From: Streptomyces canus 299MFChir4.1
Lineage (GTDB): Bacteria; Actinomycetota; Actinomycetes; Streptomycetales; Streptomycetaceae
Direction: 5' to 3'
DNA: 64,000 nucleotides
Assembly (NCBI RefSeq): GCF_000383615.1
Contig: NZ_KB911583.1
Coordinates: 603,369-667,368 of the forward strand
Below are positions 25,849 to 34,390 of this stretch, in pieces. Numbering within the stretch: the stretch's first letter is position 1; each line of letters opens with the position of its first letter. The position numbers were made by a program, and so were the translations under genes. Below the pieces are notes generated by a model that saw nothing but the letters and a program-made list of their open reading frames with translations, was not told the origin of the DNA and did not search any database.

Positions 25849-28071
25849 TCACCGTTCCTTGACCAGCGCCGCGTACGCGCCGTCGCGCGCCACCAGCTCC
25901 TCGTGCCGCCCGCGTTCCACGATCGTGCCGTGCTGGAGCACGACGATCTCGTCGCTGTCGCGCACGGTGCTGAGCCGGTGCGCGATCACCACACAGGCGC
26001 AGCCGCGCTTGCGCAGGTTGTCCATGACGACCTGCTCGGTCTCCGCGTCCAGCGCGCTGGTGACCTCGTCGAGGACCAGGATGCTGGGCCGGCGCACCAA
26101 CGCCCGCGCGATCTCCAGGCGTTGACGCTGACCGCCGGAGAAGTTGCGGCCGTCCTGCTCGACCCTGCTGTGGATGCCGCCGGGCCGCCGCATGACCACG
26201 TCGTACAGGGCCGCGTCCCGCAGCGCGTCCACCACGGCGTCGTCCGGGATCGACGGGTCCCACAGCGCCACGTTGTCGCGGACCGAGCCCTCGAAGAGGA
26301 AGACGTCCTGGTCCACGAAGGACACCGAGGCGGCGAGCGCGCCGCGCGGGATGTCGTCCAGGCGCCGTCCGTCGATGCGGATCACGCCCTCCCAGGGCGC
26401 GTAGAGCCCCGAGATCAGCCGGGACACGGTCGACTTGCCGCTGCCCGAGCCACCGACCAGCGCCACCTGCTGGCCCGGGCCCACGGTCAGGTCGAAGCCG
26501 GTGAGCAGCGGCTTGTCGAGCGGGTTGTAACCGAAGGTGATGTTCTGCAGCTCGACATGGCCGTGCAGGCGGCGGGTCGAGTCGCCGGCGCCGGGACGGC
26601 CGTAGAGGGGGTCGGCCTTGAAGTTCTCGACGTCCTTCAGGCGGGCCACGTCGGCCGCGAAGTCCTGGATGCGGCCCGCCACGCCGTTGAGGCGGGTGAT
26701 CGGCGCGGTGAAGCGGGTGACCAGGGCCTGGAAGGCGACCAGCAGGCCGACGGAGATGCCGCCCTCGATGGCCCGCATGCCGCCGATCCACAGGATGAGC
26801 GCGCTGTTGAAGGTGGCCAGCATCGGCGCGACCACGCCCAGCCAGGCGCTCGGCACCCCGAGCCGCTGCTGCTCCTCCAGCGTGGTGGCGTGCTGGCCCG
26901 CCCACTTGCGGAAGTAGCCGTCCTCGCCGCCGGTCGCCTTCATCGTCTCGATCAACTGAAGGCCGGTGTAAGCCGTGTTGGTGAGCCGGGCGCTGTCGGC
27001 ACGCAGCTTCGCGGTACGGGTGGAGCGCAGCCGGATGACGACCCGCATGGCCACCACGTTGAGCAGGGCCACACCGATGCCGACGTAGGTGAGCTGCGGG
27101 TCGTAGGTGTAGAGCAGGATCGCGTACAGGACGACGACCACCGCGTCGACGCCCGCCGCCGCGAGGTCGCGGGCCAGGGTCTCGGCCACCTGGTCGTTGG
27201 ACTGGAGGCGCTGGACCAGGTCGGCCGGGCTGCGCTGGGAGAAGAACGTCACCGGCAGACGCAGCAGGTGGCGCAGGAAGCGGGCGCTGGAGAGCGTCGA
27301 GGAGATGATGCGGCCGTGCAGCAGGTTCGCCTGCTGGAGCCAGGTCAGGGCGAGGGTGAGGGCCACGCAGGCCCCCATCGACGCGAACAGCACGCCGAGC
27401 AGCGAGGTCTGCCCGCCGATCAGGAACATGTCGATGTAGGTGCGGCTCAGCGCGGGAGTGGCCGCGCCGACCAGCACCAGCAGCAGGCTCGCGAGGACAG
27501 CCGCCGGCATGGTGCCCGCGGTGCCGCGCAGCCGGGCCGGCATCGCACCGAGGACACCCGGCTTGCGGCCGCCCCGGGTGAAGCCCTCGCCGGGCTCCAT
27601 CACCAGGACGACACCGGTGAAGCTGCCGTCGAAGTCCTCCATGGGGACGAAACGGCGGCCCTTGCCGGGGTCGTTGATGTAGACCCCGCGGCGGCCGAAG
27701 CGGCGGCCCATGCCGTCGTACACGACGTAGTGGTTGAACTCCCAGAACAGCACGGCCGGCGTCTTCACCTCGGCGAGCGCGGCCGTGTCCATCTGCATGC
27801 CCTTGGCCGTCAGGCCGTAACTGCGGGCTGCCTTGAGGAGGTTGCTGGCGCGCGAGCCGTCCCGGGAGACACCGCAGGCGATGCGCAGCTCCTCCAGCGG
27901 GACGTGCTTGCCGTAGTGGCCGAGGACCATCGCGAGGGACGCGGCGCCGCACTCCACGGCCTCCATCTGGAGGACGGTGGGCGTGCGGACCGTCTTCGCC
28001 TTCCCCGTGGGGACCGGCCGTTTGGGCGGGGCGGAGCGGCGCCTGCCGCGGGTGTCCTGTGCGGTGCTCAC
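25849..28071 (-). CDS. NHLM-type peptidase-containing ABC transporter (C39)
   Basis: A 740-residue PCAT-type exporter that cleaves double-glycine leaders and exports the peptide. The N-terminal C39 peptidase has catalytic C41 (EAVECGAASLAM), H114 (EFNHYVVYDG) and D134 (YINDPGKGRRF). A six-helix membrane domain and an ATPase domain follow, the latter with Walker A GGSGSGKST, signature FSGGQRQRLEIA and Walker B ILVLDEVTSALD. I chose the GTG at 28071; it overlaps the TGA of the HlyD-like gene as GTGA. Its expected substrate is the SGG-leader peptide encoded at 29045-29260. Confidence 0.92.
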   Translation of the reverse strand: MSTAQDTRGRRRSAPPKRPVPTGKAKTVRTPTVLQMEAVECGAASLAMVLGHYGKHVPLEELRIACGVSRDGSRASNLLKAARSYGLTAKGMQMDTAALAEVKTPAVLFWEFNHYVVYDGMGRRFGRRGVYINDPGKGRRFVPMEDFDGSFTGVVLVMEPGEGFTRGGRKPGVLGAMPARLRGTAGTMPAAVLASLLLVLVGAATPALSRTYIDMFLIGGQTSLLGVLFASMGACVALTLALTWLQQANLLHGRIISSTLSSARFLRHLLRLPVTFFSQRSPADLVQRLQSNDQVAETLARDLAAAGVDAVVVVLYAILLYTYDPQLTYVGIGVALLNVVAMRVVIRLRSTRTAKLRADSARLTNTAYTGLQLIETMKATGGEDGYFRKWAGQHATTLEEQQRLGVPSAWLGVVAPMLATFNSALILWIGGMRAIEGGISVGLLVAFQALVTRFTAPITRLNGVAGRIQDFAADVARLKDVENFKADPLYGRPGAGDSTRRLHGHVELQNITFGYNPLDKPLLTGFDLTVGPGQQVALVGGSGSGKSTVSRLISGLYAPWEGVIRIDGRRLDDIPRGALAASVSFVDQDVFLFEGSVRDNVALWDPSIPDDAVVDALRDAALYDVVMRRPGGIHSRVEQDGRNFSGGQRQRLEIARALVRRPSILVLDEVTSALDAETEQVVMDNLRKRGCACVVIAHRLSTVRDSDEIVVLQHGTIVERGRHEELVARDGAYAALVKER

Positions 28072-28874
28072 GGCAGCAGCCAATCGACGGGGCGCTGATC
28101 GGCCAGCCGGATCGAACCCGAGGCCACGGTCATGGAGGTGAGGGCGAAGGGAGGACCGTCCGCGGACGACCACCGGTAACCGCTCTTCGTGCCCCTCGAC
28201 TTGTCCAGCTTCACCAGGACCGCGACGGGACGGCCGTCCTTGGTGAACTGCTCACCGAGCTGGCTGTCCCCGAGGAAGGCGGCGATCTGCTGGGCCGACT
28301 GGGCCGAGCGGTCCACCGACTTCACATGGCCGCGCAGCACCCCGTACTCCTGGGTGGGCACCGAGGAGACGGTGAGGTCCACGGCCGCGTCGTCCGGTAT
28401 GGAGGCCGCGTTCTCGGCGGGCACGTACACCGTGGCGTACAACGGATCGGAGGCGTGGGCGACCTTCTCCACCGCGGCGACGTTCGCTCCGGTCGAGATG
28501 ATCTGACCGATGGTGGCCGCGAGGGCGGTGACCCGGCCGGCCGCCACCGTTCGGACGACGGTGTCGCCCTGCGACGTACGGACCTTCAGCACCGGGGAGT
28601 CGGCGGGCAACTGCTGACCCTCCTTGGCGATCACCTGGGTGACCTGGCCCGCGACCGGGCTCTGCAGGATGTAACTGCCCTGCCCGTGCGTGAGGATGGC
28701 GGGCGCGCTCACCGTGGAGGCCACCGAGCCGGTCACCGCCCACACGGACGCGGCGGCCATCACGACCACCGTCACGGACATCACGAGCCAGCCCTGCGGG
28801 CGGGCGAAGCGCACCGGAAGGTCGAGCTCCTCCGGTGACTGGAGCTTGGCGAGGGCCTGTTGGCGGAACTGCAC
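28068..28874 (-). CDS. HlyD-like adaptor of the NHLM export system
   Basis: A 268-residue membrane-fusion protein with an N-terminal transmembrane helix (about 29-49) and a periplasmic-type lipoyl/barrel-sandwich domain (GQVTQVIAKEGQQLPADSPV near 85). In monoderms such proteins bridge the ABC exporter and the cell wall. It starts at a GTG (28874) with GAGGGAAG upstream and is coupled to the next gene. The order precursor, adaptor, peptidase-ABC, ABC is the canonical NHLM set, without a modification enzyme. Confidence 0.85.
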   Translation of the reverse strand: MQFRQQALAKLQSPEELDLPVRFARPQGWLVMSVTVVVMAAASVWAVTGSVASTVSAPAILTHGQGSYILQSPVAGQVTQVIAKEGQQLPADSPVLKVRTSQGDTVVRTVAAGRVTALAATIGQIISTGANVAAVEKVAHASDPLYATVYVPAENAASIPDDAAVDLTVSSVPTQEYGVLRGHVKSVDRSAQSAQQIAAFLGDSQLGEQFTKDGRPVAVLVKLDKSRGTKSGYRWSSADGPPFALTSMTVASGSIRLADQRPVDWLLP

Positions 28875-28971
28875 GGTCTTCCCTCACCTGCGAAAGCGTG
28901 CGAATTGCTACGCATGCTGCCAATGACAAAGGACCGGCTCGCGAAAGCCGGCCGGACTACGACACCCAAGA

Positions 28972-29003
28972 GTCCCGGAACCGCCGGTTTGCGGCTCCGG
29001 GAC
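28972..29003 (-). terminator. Intercistronic attenuator hairpin after the precursor gene
   Basis: GTCCCGGA pairs perfectly with TCCGGGAC, with an inner CCGC/GCGG stem, 42 bases after the precursor stop codon and before the adaptor gene. Partial termination here would give an excess of precursor mRNA over exporter mRNA, as is usual in peptide operons. Confidence 0.6.
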
Positions 29004-29044
29004 GGGTCGACCACAAGACAGTGATCAGATCACGAAGAATGTGA

Positions 29045-29260
29045 TCAGAGACCGGCGACCAGGCCGGTGACCGGGGCGGTGTTCAGGCCGGTGACACCCT
29101 CGACCGTGCCGACGACCGTGTTGACCAGGCCGGAAACCGGGGCAACGCCGTCCACCAGGCCGGTGACGGTGCCGAGGGCGTTCAGCTGCAGGCCGCCGGA
29201 GACGTTGTCGAGGTCGGCGTCCGAGATCTCGACGGTCTCAACCTGGGGGGTGGAGTTCAT
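29045..29260 (-). CDS. Double-glycine leader peptide precursor with V(T/S)GL repeats
   Basis: A 71-residue peptide. The leader (about 1-23) ends in the acidic-helix motif ISDADLDNVSGG, a textbook C39 cleavage site. The predicted mature 48-residue part starts LQLNALGTVTG and contains four copies of a V(T/S)GL(V/N) unit separated by short Gly/Ala/Pro spacers. It has no cysteine and almost no charge, so it cannot form lanthionine rings. The ATG at 29260 is preceded by AAGGGAAG. The three export genes follow. Similar peptides are annotated in databases as type A2 lantipeptides, but the absence of cysteines argues against that. An adhesive, structural or pore-forming surface peptide is conjecture. 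Confidence 0.8.
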   Translation of the reverse strand: MNSTPQVETVEISDADLDNVSGGLQLNALGTVTGLVDGVAPVSGLVNTVVGTVEGVTGLNTAPVTGLVAGL

Positions 29261-29709
29261 GATGGAACTTCCCTTCGTATGGGTATTTCACAAGGGGGGA
29301 GCGGCCCCCTCTGGGGACAGGGACGGCCGCAATCGCATGGCGCCGGATCCCGTTTCCGGGAAACCCAACGGCCCTGCGGTGCGATGGATCAAAGCACGCT
29401 GCGGCTCCGCCCTTCCAATTAACCAGCGGTCTCACCAGGGCACTTGAGTCATAGAAGCCTCCATCCGTGCAGGCGTGTGCACGCCTTGGTGCCGACTTCT
29501 TCACATGTGGCGTTACGGCGGCGTGAAGCGGCCCTTGTTGTCGTCGTGGCGAATGCGACACACCTCGCCAATGGCATGGGTGCGGATCCGCGCATGTGCA
29601 GAACTCCCGCTCGCGGTGACTTGGTTGCGCATTCGATGTGCAGATTCACTGAAGGGGGGATTCGAGGCGGTGTTCGCAACGGACCGCTGTCGACCGATTG
29701 CTGAGCGTG
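29261..29709. other. Gene-free stretch upstream of the peptide operon
   Basis: About 450 bases of lower coding bias between the precursor start and the thioesterase stop. I see no supported gene; it should contain the promoter of the precursor operon, reading to the left, but no clear -35/-10 pair could be picked. Confidence 0.5.
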
Positions 29710-30123
29710 TCAGCCCAGAAGTGCGTAGACCGTGCTCGCGCGGGCCGCGAGGTCGCCCGTCGCGGAGTCGGTCATCGTGATGTCGGCGAACGCCATGCGG
29801 CGGCCCAGCTTGGTGACGACCGCCCTGATCAGGACATCCGAACCGGTCACCGCCCGCTGGAAGCTCGTGGACTGCTGCACCGTCGTCATCGGTCCGTAGG
29901 CGCCCCGGACCGCCGAGACGGCGATCACGGTGGCGGTGTCGGCGGCGGCCATCAGAGCCTGGCCCGACAACCCGCCGCCCTCCCGCGCCAACCGCTGCGA
30001 CCAGGGCAGACGCAGCACCACATGGTCGTCGCCGAGCGTCTCGACCGTCAGGCCGAGGTCGAGGACCCAAGGGGCGAAGCTGTCGGCGAGGATCTTGTCG
30101 GCTTCGGCGGGCGTCATCGTCAT
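29710..30123 (-). CDS. PaaI-like hotdog thioesterase
   Basis: A 137-residue single hotdog-domain protein with the conserved GGGLSGQALMAAADTATVIA helix (read in parts), characteristic of PaaI-type acyl-CoA thioesterases, in which a helix aspartate is catalytic. The frame is open upstream to 30261 but conserved similarity begins near the ATG at 30123; an ATG two codons downstream is equally possible. It is divergent from the protease gene. Substrate unknown. Confidence 0.8.
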   Translation of the reverse strand: MTMTPAEADKILADSFAPWVLDLGLTVETLGDDHVVLRLPWSQRLAREGGGLSGQALMAAADTATVIAVSAVRGAYGPMTTVQQSTSFQRAVTGSDVLIRAVVTKLGRRMAFADITMTDSATGDLAARASTVYALLG

Positions 30124-30313
30124 ATGGGGGATTGTTCCCGCCCGCCGCCGGCCCGGCACATCCGGTGGCCGAATCGGTGTGGCAATCGGCGCGTAAAGAA
30201 ACGGCATTGAACGCCCCGCGCACACCGTGCGTACCCATGGCCATCCAGGCGCCCCGAACAACCGACTGCCGTACGGCGGTTACAGACTCCGGTCCCCCAG
30301 GAGGTCGAGAAGT

Positions 30314-31696
30314 TTGAGTCACAAGCGAATTCCGAAGCGCAAGGCCGCATTCGCGGCAGGCACCGTGGTGGCGCTCGGCGCCGCCGCGATTCTGCTGCCC
30401 AACGCCAACGCGTCCCAGGACGGCTCGTCGAACGACGCGGCGGCCATCGCGCCGAAGACTCTGAAGGCGACGGACGCCTCGGACCTCGCCTCGCAGCTCC
30501 AGAAGGCGCTGGGTGACGCCTTCGCCGGCTCCTACTACGACGCCGACAGCCGGCAGCTCGTCGTGAACGTCATATCCGGCGACAGCAACGTCGTCGTCCA
30601 GGCGAAGAAGGCCGGCGCCAAGGTCCGCGAGGTCGACAACAGCCTCACCGAACTGGCGGCCGGGGCGAAGACCCTGAAAGAAGAGGCCACCATCCCGGGC
30701 ACCGCCTGGGCCGTGGACCCGCGCACCAACAAGATCCTGGTGACCGCCGACAGCACGGTCACCGGCGACAGGTGGAACACCCTCGAGTCGACCGTGAAGA
30801 GCCTCGGCTCCGGCATGGCGACCGTGAAGAAGTCGGCCGGCACCTTCAAGACCTTCGTGTCCGGCGGTGACGCCATCTTCGGCGGCGGCGCCCGCTGCTC
30901 GCTCGGCTTCAACGTCACCGCGGGCGACGGCAGCCCCGCCTTCCTGACCGCCGGTCACTGCGGGGTCGCGGCCGAGCAGTGGTCGGACACCCAGGACGGC
31001 CAGCCGATCGCCACCGTCGACCAGGCCACCTTCCCCGGCGACGGCGACTTCGCCCTGGTCAAGTACGACGACCCGGCGACCCAGGCACCGAGTGAGGTCA
31101 ACGTCGGCGGCGGCCAGACGGTCGCGATCAGCCAGGCGGCGGACGCCGAGGTCGGCCTCCAGGTCTTCCGGATGGGCAGCACCACGGGCCTCGCCGACGG
31201 CCAGGTCCTCGGACTCGACGCCACCGTGAACTACCCCGAGGGCACCGTCACCGGCCTCATCCAGACCGACGTCTGCGCCGAGCCCGGTGACAGCGGCGGC
31301 TCGCTGTTCACGCAGGACGGCTCGGCGATCGGCCTGACCTCCGGTGGCAGCGGCGACTGCACGGTCGGCGGCGAGACCTTCTTCCAGCCGGTCACCACCG
31401 CCCTCCAGGCGGTCGGCGCCACGCTCGGCGCGGGTGACGCGGCAGGCGGCGCGGGCGACCAGGCCGGTGCCGGTGCCGGTGCCGGTGACGAGGCGGGCGC
31501 CGGTGGCGACGCCGGGGCCGGTGCGGGCGATCAGGCCGGTGCCGGTGGCGACGCCAGTGCGAGCCCCGGTGACGAGGCCGGCGCGGGTCAGGAAGTCGGC
31601 GGCGACCAGGCCGGCGGTGACGTGATCGGCGGCGAGGAGGCCGGAAACGGCGCCGGCGATGCCACGGGCGACGCCGCGGGCCAGTCGCACAACTGA
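30314..31696 (+). CDS. Streptogrisin-like serine protease with Gly/Ala/Asp repeat tail
   Basis: A secreted 460-residue S1-family protease that starts at TTG (30314), nine bases after a perfect AGGAGG. Domains: signal peptide (1-33), alpha-lytic-type propeptide (about 45-181), catalytic domain (about 182-370) with the triad H215 (LTAGHC), D245 (GDGDFALVKYD) and S327 (EPGDSGGSL), and an unusual tail (371-460) rich in Gly, Ala, Asp and Glu built from irregular GAGD(Q/E)AGAG units. The mature enzyme should start near VSGGDAIFGG, which aligns with IAGGEAI of streptogrisin A. Related enzymes often carry a chitin-binding domain instead; here no such domain is present. The SSI-type inhibitor at 16500 could be its partner. 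Three hairpins follow the gene. Confidence 0.92.
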   Translation: MSHKRIPKRKAAFAAGTVVALGAAAILLPNANASQDGSSNDAAAIAPKTLKATDASDLASQLQKALGDAFAGSYYDADSRQLVVNVISGDSNVVVQAKKAGAKVREVDNSLTELAAGAKTLKEEATIPGTAWAVDPRTNKILVTADSTVTGDRWNTLESTVKSLGSGMATVKKSAGTFKTFVSGGDAIFGGGARCSLGFNVTAGDGSPAFLTAGHCGVAAEQWSDTQDGQPIATVDQATFPGDGDFALVKYDDPATQAPSEVNVGGGQTVAISQAADAEVGLQVFRMGSTTGLADGQVLGLDATVNYPEGTVTGLIQTDVCAEPGDSGGSLFTQDGSAIGLTSGGSGDCTVGGETFFQPVTTALQAVGATLGAGDAAGGAGDQAGAGAGAGDEAGAGGDAGAGAGDQAGAGGDASASPGDEAGAGQEVGGDQAGGDVIGGEEAGNGAGDATGDAAGQSHN

Positions 31697-31730
31697 CCGC
31701 TCGGGTCCGGCACCACACCGTGAACCGGCC

Positions 31731-31769
31731 GCGTCGGCAGCGGCCCCCCACGCCCTCCGCTGCCGACGC
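31731..31769. terminator. Terminator hairpin 1 after protease
   Basis: A 13-bp perfect stem (GCGTCGGCAGCGG and complement) with a 13-base loop, 35 bases past the protease stop codon. Confidence 0.75.
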
Positions 31770-31781
31770 AGGCCATAAGAC

Positions 31782-31819
31782 CACCTCCCGGCCACCCCGC
31801 GGTTCCGGCCCGGGAGGTG
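31782..31819. terminator. Terminator hairpin 2 after protease
   Basis: A 10-bp perfect stem (CACCTCCCGG and complement) with an 18-base loop, in the array between the two convergent genes. Confidence 0.6.
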
Positions 31820-31823
31820 CAAC

Positions 31824-31853
31824 GGTCCGGCCCTCCGGCGGGAGGGCCGGACC
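31824..31853. terminator. Terminator hairpin 3, toward the phosphatase
   Basis: A 13-bp perfect stem (GGTCCGGCCCTCC and complement) with a 4-base GGCG loop, 46 bases from the stop codon of the convergent phosphatase gene. Confidence 0.75.
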
Positions 31854-31898
31854 GGCGCGTTCTCCGGCAGGCCGGGCGGTGTGTGGGGGACCGCCGTG

Positions 31899-34034
31899 TC
31901 AGCCGTCCGCCCGCAGCAACAGCAGCGCCACGTCGTCGATCCGCTCCCGCGCGGCAGCGCTGCGGCGGACGAGCTCGTCGGCCAGTTCGTCGAGCGGACG
32001 GTCACCGGCCTCGGCGAGCTGCCGTCCCAGCTCGGCGAGCGCGTCCTCGATGTCGACGCCGGGAGACTCGATCAGGCCGTCCGTGTAGAGGACGAGGACG
32101 GACCCGGGCGCGAGTTCCACCTCCGTCGTCGGGTAGACGGCCGAGCCGTCGATGCCCAGCAGCGGGCCTCCGGCCAGGTCCAGCACCCGCACCCGGCCGT
32201 CCGGCCGCCGGAGCAGCGGCGGCGGATGCCCCGCCCGGGCCATGACCGCCCGCCCCCGCTCCGGATCGAGCCGCAGATACAGGCAGCTGGCGAACAGCTC
32301 GGCACCGAGGTCGATCAGCAGCCGGTTGGTCGAGCGCATGACCTCCTCCGGACTCTGGCCGACGGTCGTGTACGCCCGTACCGCCGTCCGGATCTGCCCC
32401 ATCAGCCCGGCCGCCGTCACGTTGTGGCCCTGTACGTCCCCGATCACGGCGGCCGCCAGCCCGGCGACCGGCACCAGGTCGTAGAAGTCGCCGCCGATGT
32501 CCATGCCCTGAGTGGCCGGCAGATAGCGGGCCGCCGCGTCGATGCCGGGCAGCGACGGCAGGGTGTTCGGCAGGAGGGCCGCCTGGAGACCGTGCGCCAA
32601 CTGGTGCTTCACGTCGTACAGGACGGCCCGCTCCAGGGCCTGCGCGATCAGTCCGCCCAGACTCGTGAGCACCGCCCGCTCGTCCGTGGGGAAGGGATGC
32701 GGCTCCGCGTAGGCCAGCACACAGGTGCCCACCGGGCGACCGGAGGCGATCAACGGCAGATAGGCCCAGGCCGCGAACCCGTCCGGGCTGGCGTGCCGCA
32801 GCGGATACAGACGCTCCAGCTCTTCCCTGGAGTCGAAGAACGCCGGCACCCCGGTGTTCAGCGCATGGGTTCCCGGCGTCGGTTCGGTCAGCGGCAGCCC
32901 GTCGAACCGCTCCACGACCTGCGCGTCCGGATACCCGCGGTGCCCGAGCACGTGCAGCCGTCCGGACCGCGAACCGAGCATCACCACCGCCTGGCTCCCC
33001 ACCGCCGGGACGACCTCGTCCGCCACCAGCTGCACCACGTCCTGCACGCCCACCGCCTCGGTCAGCGCCCCCGCCAGGCTCAGCACCTGCGAGATCGTGA
33101 CCAGCCGGGACGGCGCGTCCCCGGACCGCGGACCCGCCCGGCTCATCTCCGCCACCGCCCGCGCCCGGCTGACCCGGACGCTCAGCCCGGTGGTGCTCGG
33201 GTACAGCCGGAACGACAACCAGTCCCCGGGCGGCCGCAGCGCCACGAACGACGTGCTGTGCTGGCTGAGCAGCGCGGCCCGGTAACGGTCCTCGTACACC
33301 GGGTCGTTGAGCCAGGGCGCCGCCGCCCACAGCTGCGAGCCCAGCAACTGGGAGACCGGGATGCCGATCAGCTCGGCCGCCGCGGCGTTGGCGAAGGAGA
33401 TCCGCCCGTGCAGATCGAGCGAGCACAGCCCGTACGGCAGCCGCGCCACCATCCGCGCCGCCTCGACCGTGCCCAGCGTCCCGGCCGCGCCGCCGACCTG
33501 GGCCGAGGCCAGCAGATCGGGTTCGGCGTGCGGCGACAAGCTGTCCTCCACCGCCCGTTCCAGCCGCACCGCGAGCCGCCCGCAGGCGGCCGTCAGATGT
33601 TCCCTCTCCCGGTCGGTCAGCTCCGGGGGGTGCGAACCGGGCCAGGTCACGAAGACCGCGCCGTACACCTTGGACGAGGTCGCCACCGGCACCGCGGCCA
33701 GCGCGAAGGGGTAGGGCAGCACCACGGCGATCCGCGGATAGCGGCGCGCCATCTCGTGCTCGCCGCCCACCCACACCAGCCGCCGCTCCCGCACCGCCTC
33801 CGCCACCGGGATCGGCGCGCTCAGCCCCACCCGCTCCCAGGGCGCCGCGAACGCCCGCGGCAGGCCCGCCATCACCGCCATCTCCAGTACGGGTTCGTCG
33901 GCGGCCATGAGATACACGGCTCCGGAGTGGGCGTGCACCTCGTCCATCATCGACGCCAGGGCGAGGGAGAGCAGCGGCCGCCCCACCCGGGTGCGGGCAC
34001 TCGCCGGCGCCGGGGACGTATGCCCGTCGGACAC
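31899..34034 (-). CDS. GAF-PAS-GAF-PP2C (SpoIIE) phosphatase
   Basis: A 711-residue cytoplasmic sensor phosphatase. In order: GAF domain (about 20-165), PAS domain (about 195-300), second GAF domain (about 315-465) and SpoIIE/PP2C phosphatase (about 480-708) with the metal motifs GMDIGGDFYDLV and VIGDVQGH. It ends after the phosphatase and, unlike the proteins at 366 and 41774, has no C-terminal anti-sigma-type ATPase. I chose the GTG at 34034 because GAGGAGG is 8 bases upstream; the frame also opens three codons earlier. It lies beside and divergent from ramR. Known relatives dephosphorylate anti-anti-sigma factors; the partner here is not known. Confidence 0.88.
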   Translation of the reverse strand: MSDGHTSPAPASARTRVGRPLLSLALASMMDEVHAHSGAVYLMAADEPVLEMAVMAGLPRAFAAPWERVGLSAPIPVAEAVRERRLVWVGGEHEMARRYPRIAVVLPYPFALAAVPVATSSKVYGAVFVTWPGSHPPELTDREREHLTAACGRLAVRLERAVEDSLSPHAEPDLLASAQVGGAAGTLGTVEAARMVARLPYGLCSLDLHGRISFANAAAAELIGIPVSQLLGSQLWAAAPWLNDPVYEDRYRAALLSQHSTSFVALRPPGDWLSFRLYPSTTGLSVRVSRARAVAEMSRAGPRSGDAPSRLVTISQVLSLAGALTEAVGVQDVVQLVADEVVPAVGSQAVVMLGSRSGRLHVLGHRGYPDAQVVERFDGLPLTEPTPGTHALNTGVPAFFDSREELERLYPLRHASPDGFAAWAYLPLIASGRPVGTCVLAYAEPHPFPTDERAVLTSLGGLIAQALERAVLYDVKHQLAHGLQAALLPNTLPSLPGIDAAARYLPATQGMDIGGDFYDLVPVAGLAAAVIGDVQGHNVTAAGLMGQIRTAVRAYTTVGQSPEEVMRSTNRLLIDLGAELFASCLYLRLDPERGRAVMARAGHPPPLLRRPDGRVRVLDLAGGPLLGIDGSAVYPTTEVELAPGSVLVLYTDGLIESPGVDIEDALAELGRQLAEAGDRPLDELADELVRRSAAARERIDDVALLLLRADG

Positions 34035-34390
34035 GCCGACCACCTCCTCGCACGGGCGCGGCGCGGAAGGAGCGCGGGCCGCTGTCGCGTGCCGGGCCCC
34101 CAGGGATCAAATCTCCTCCCTTACGGCGCGTCCCGCACGGCGAGCGTTCCCGGGTGCGGGCACACGGGTACCCACGCGACGGCGAGGACGGGCGTGTACC
34201 CCCTCGGCCCCGGACCATGCCCCCACAGTCGAAGCGCGCCACGGCACATGGGCGCCGCTTGTGCGCCCCCGCGCACCCTGTTGGCCAATTCTTCGCGCCC
34301 GAGGTCGGTCCGGGACCCGAACAATGGGGCACGCGTTTCATGCCCACGGAACCGAGCGAGCCGAGTACGGCGAATCAAGGGGGACGAACA

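Noticed and set aside
29045-29260. Lanthipeptide identity of the double-glycine peptide
   Set aside because: There is no cysteine for a thioether ring and no synthetase in the operon; the nearby LanKC has its own precursor next to it.
31431-31690. CRISPR-like repeats in the protease tail
   Set aside because: The repeats are irregular in-frame Gly/Ala/Asp codons, without spacers of constant length.
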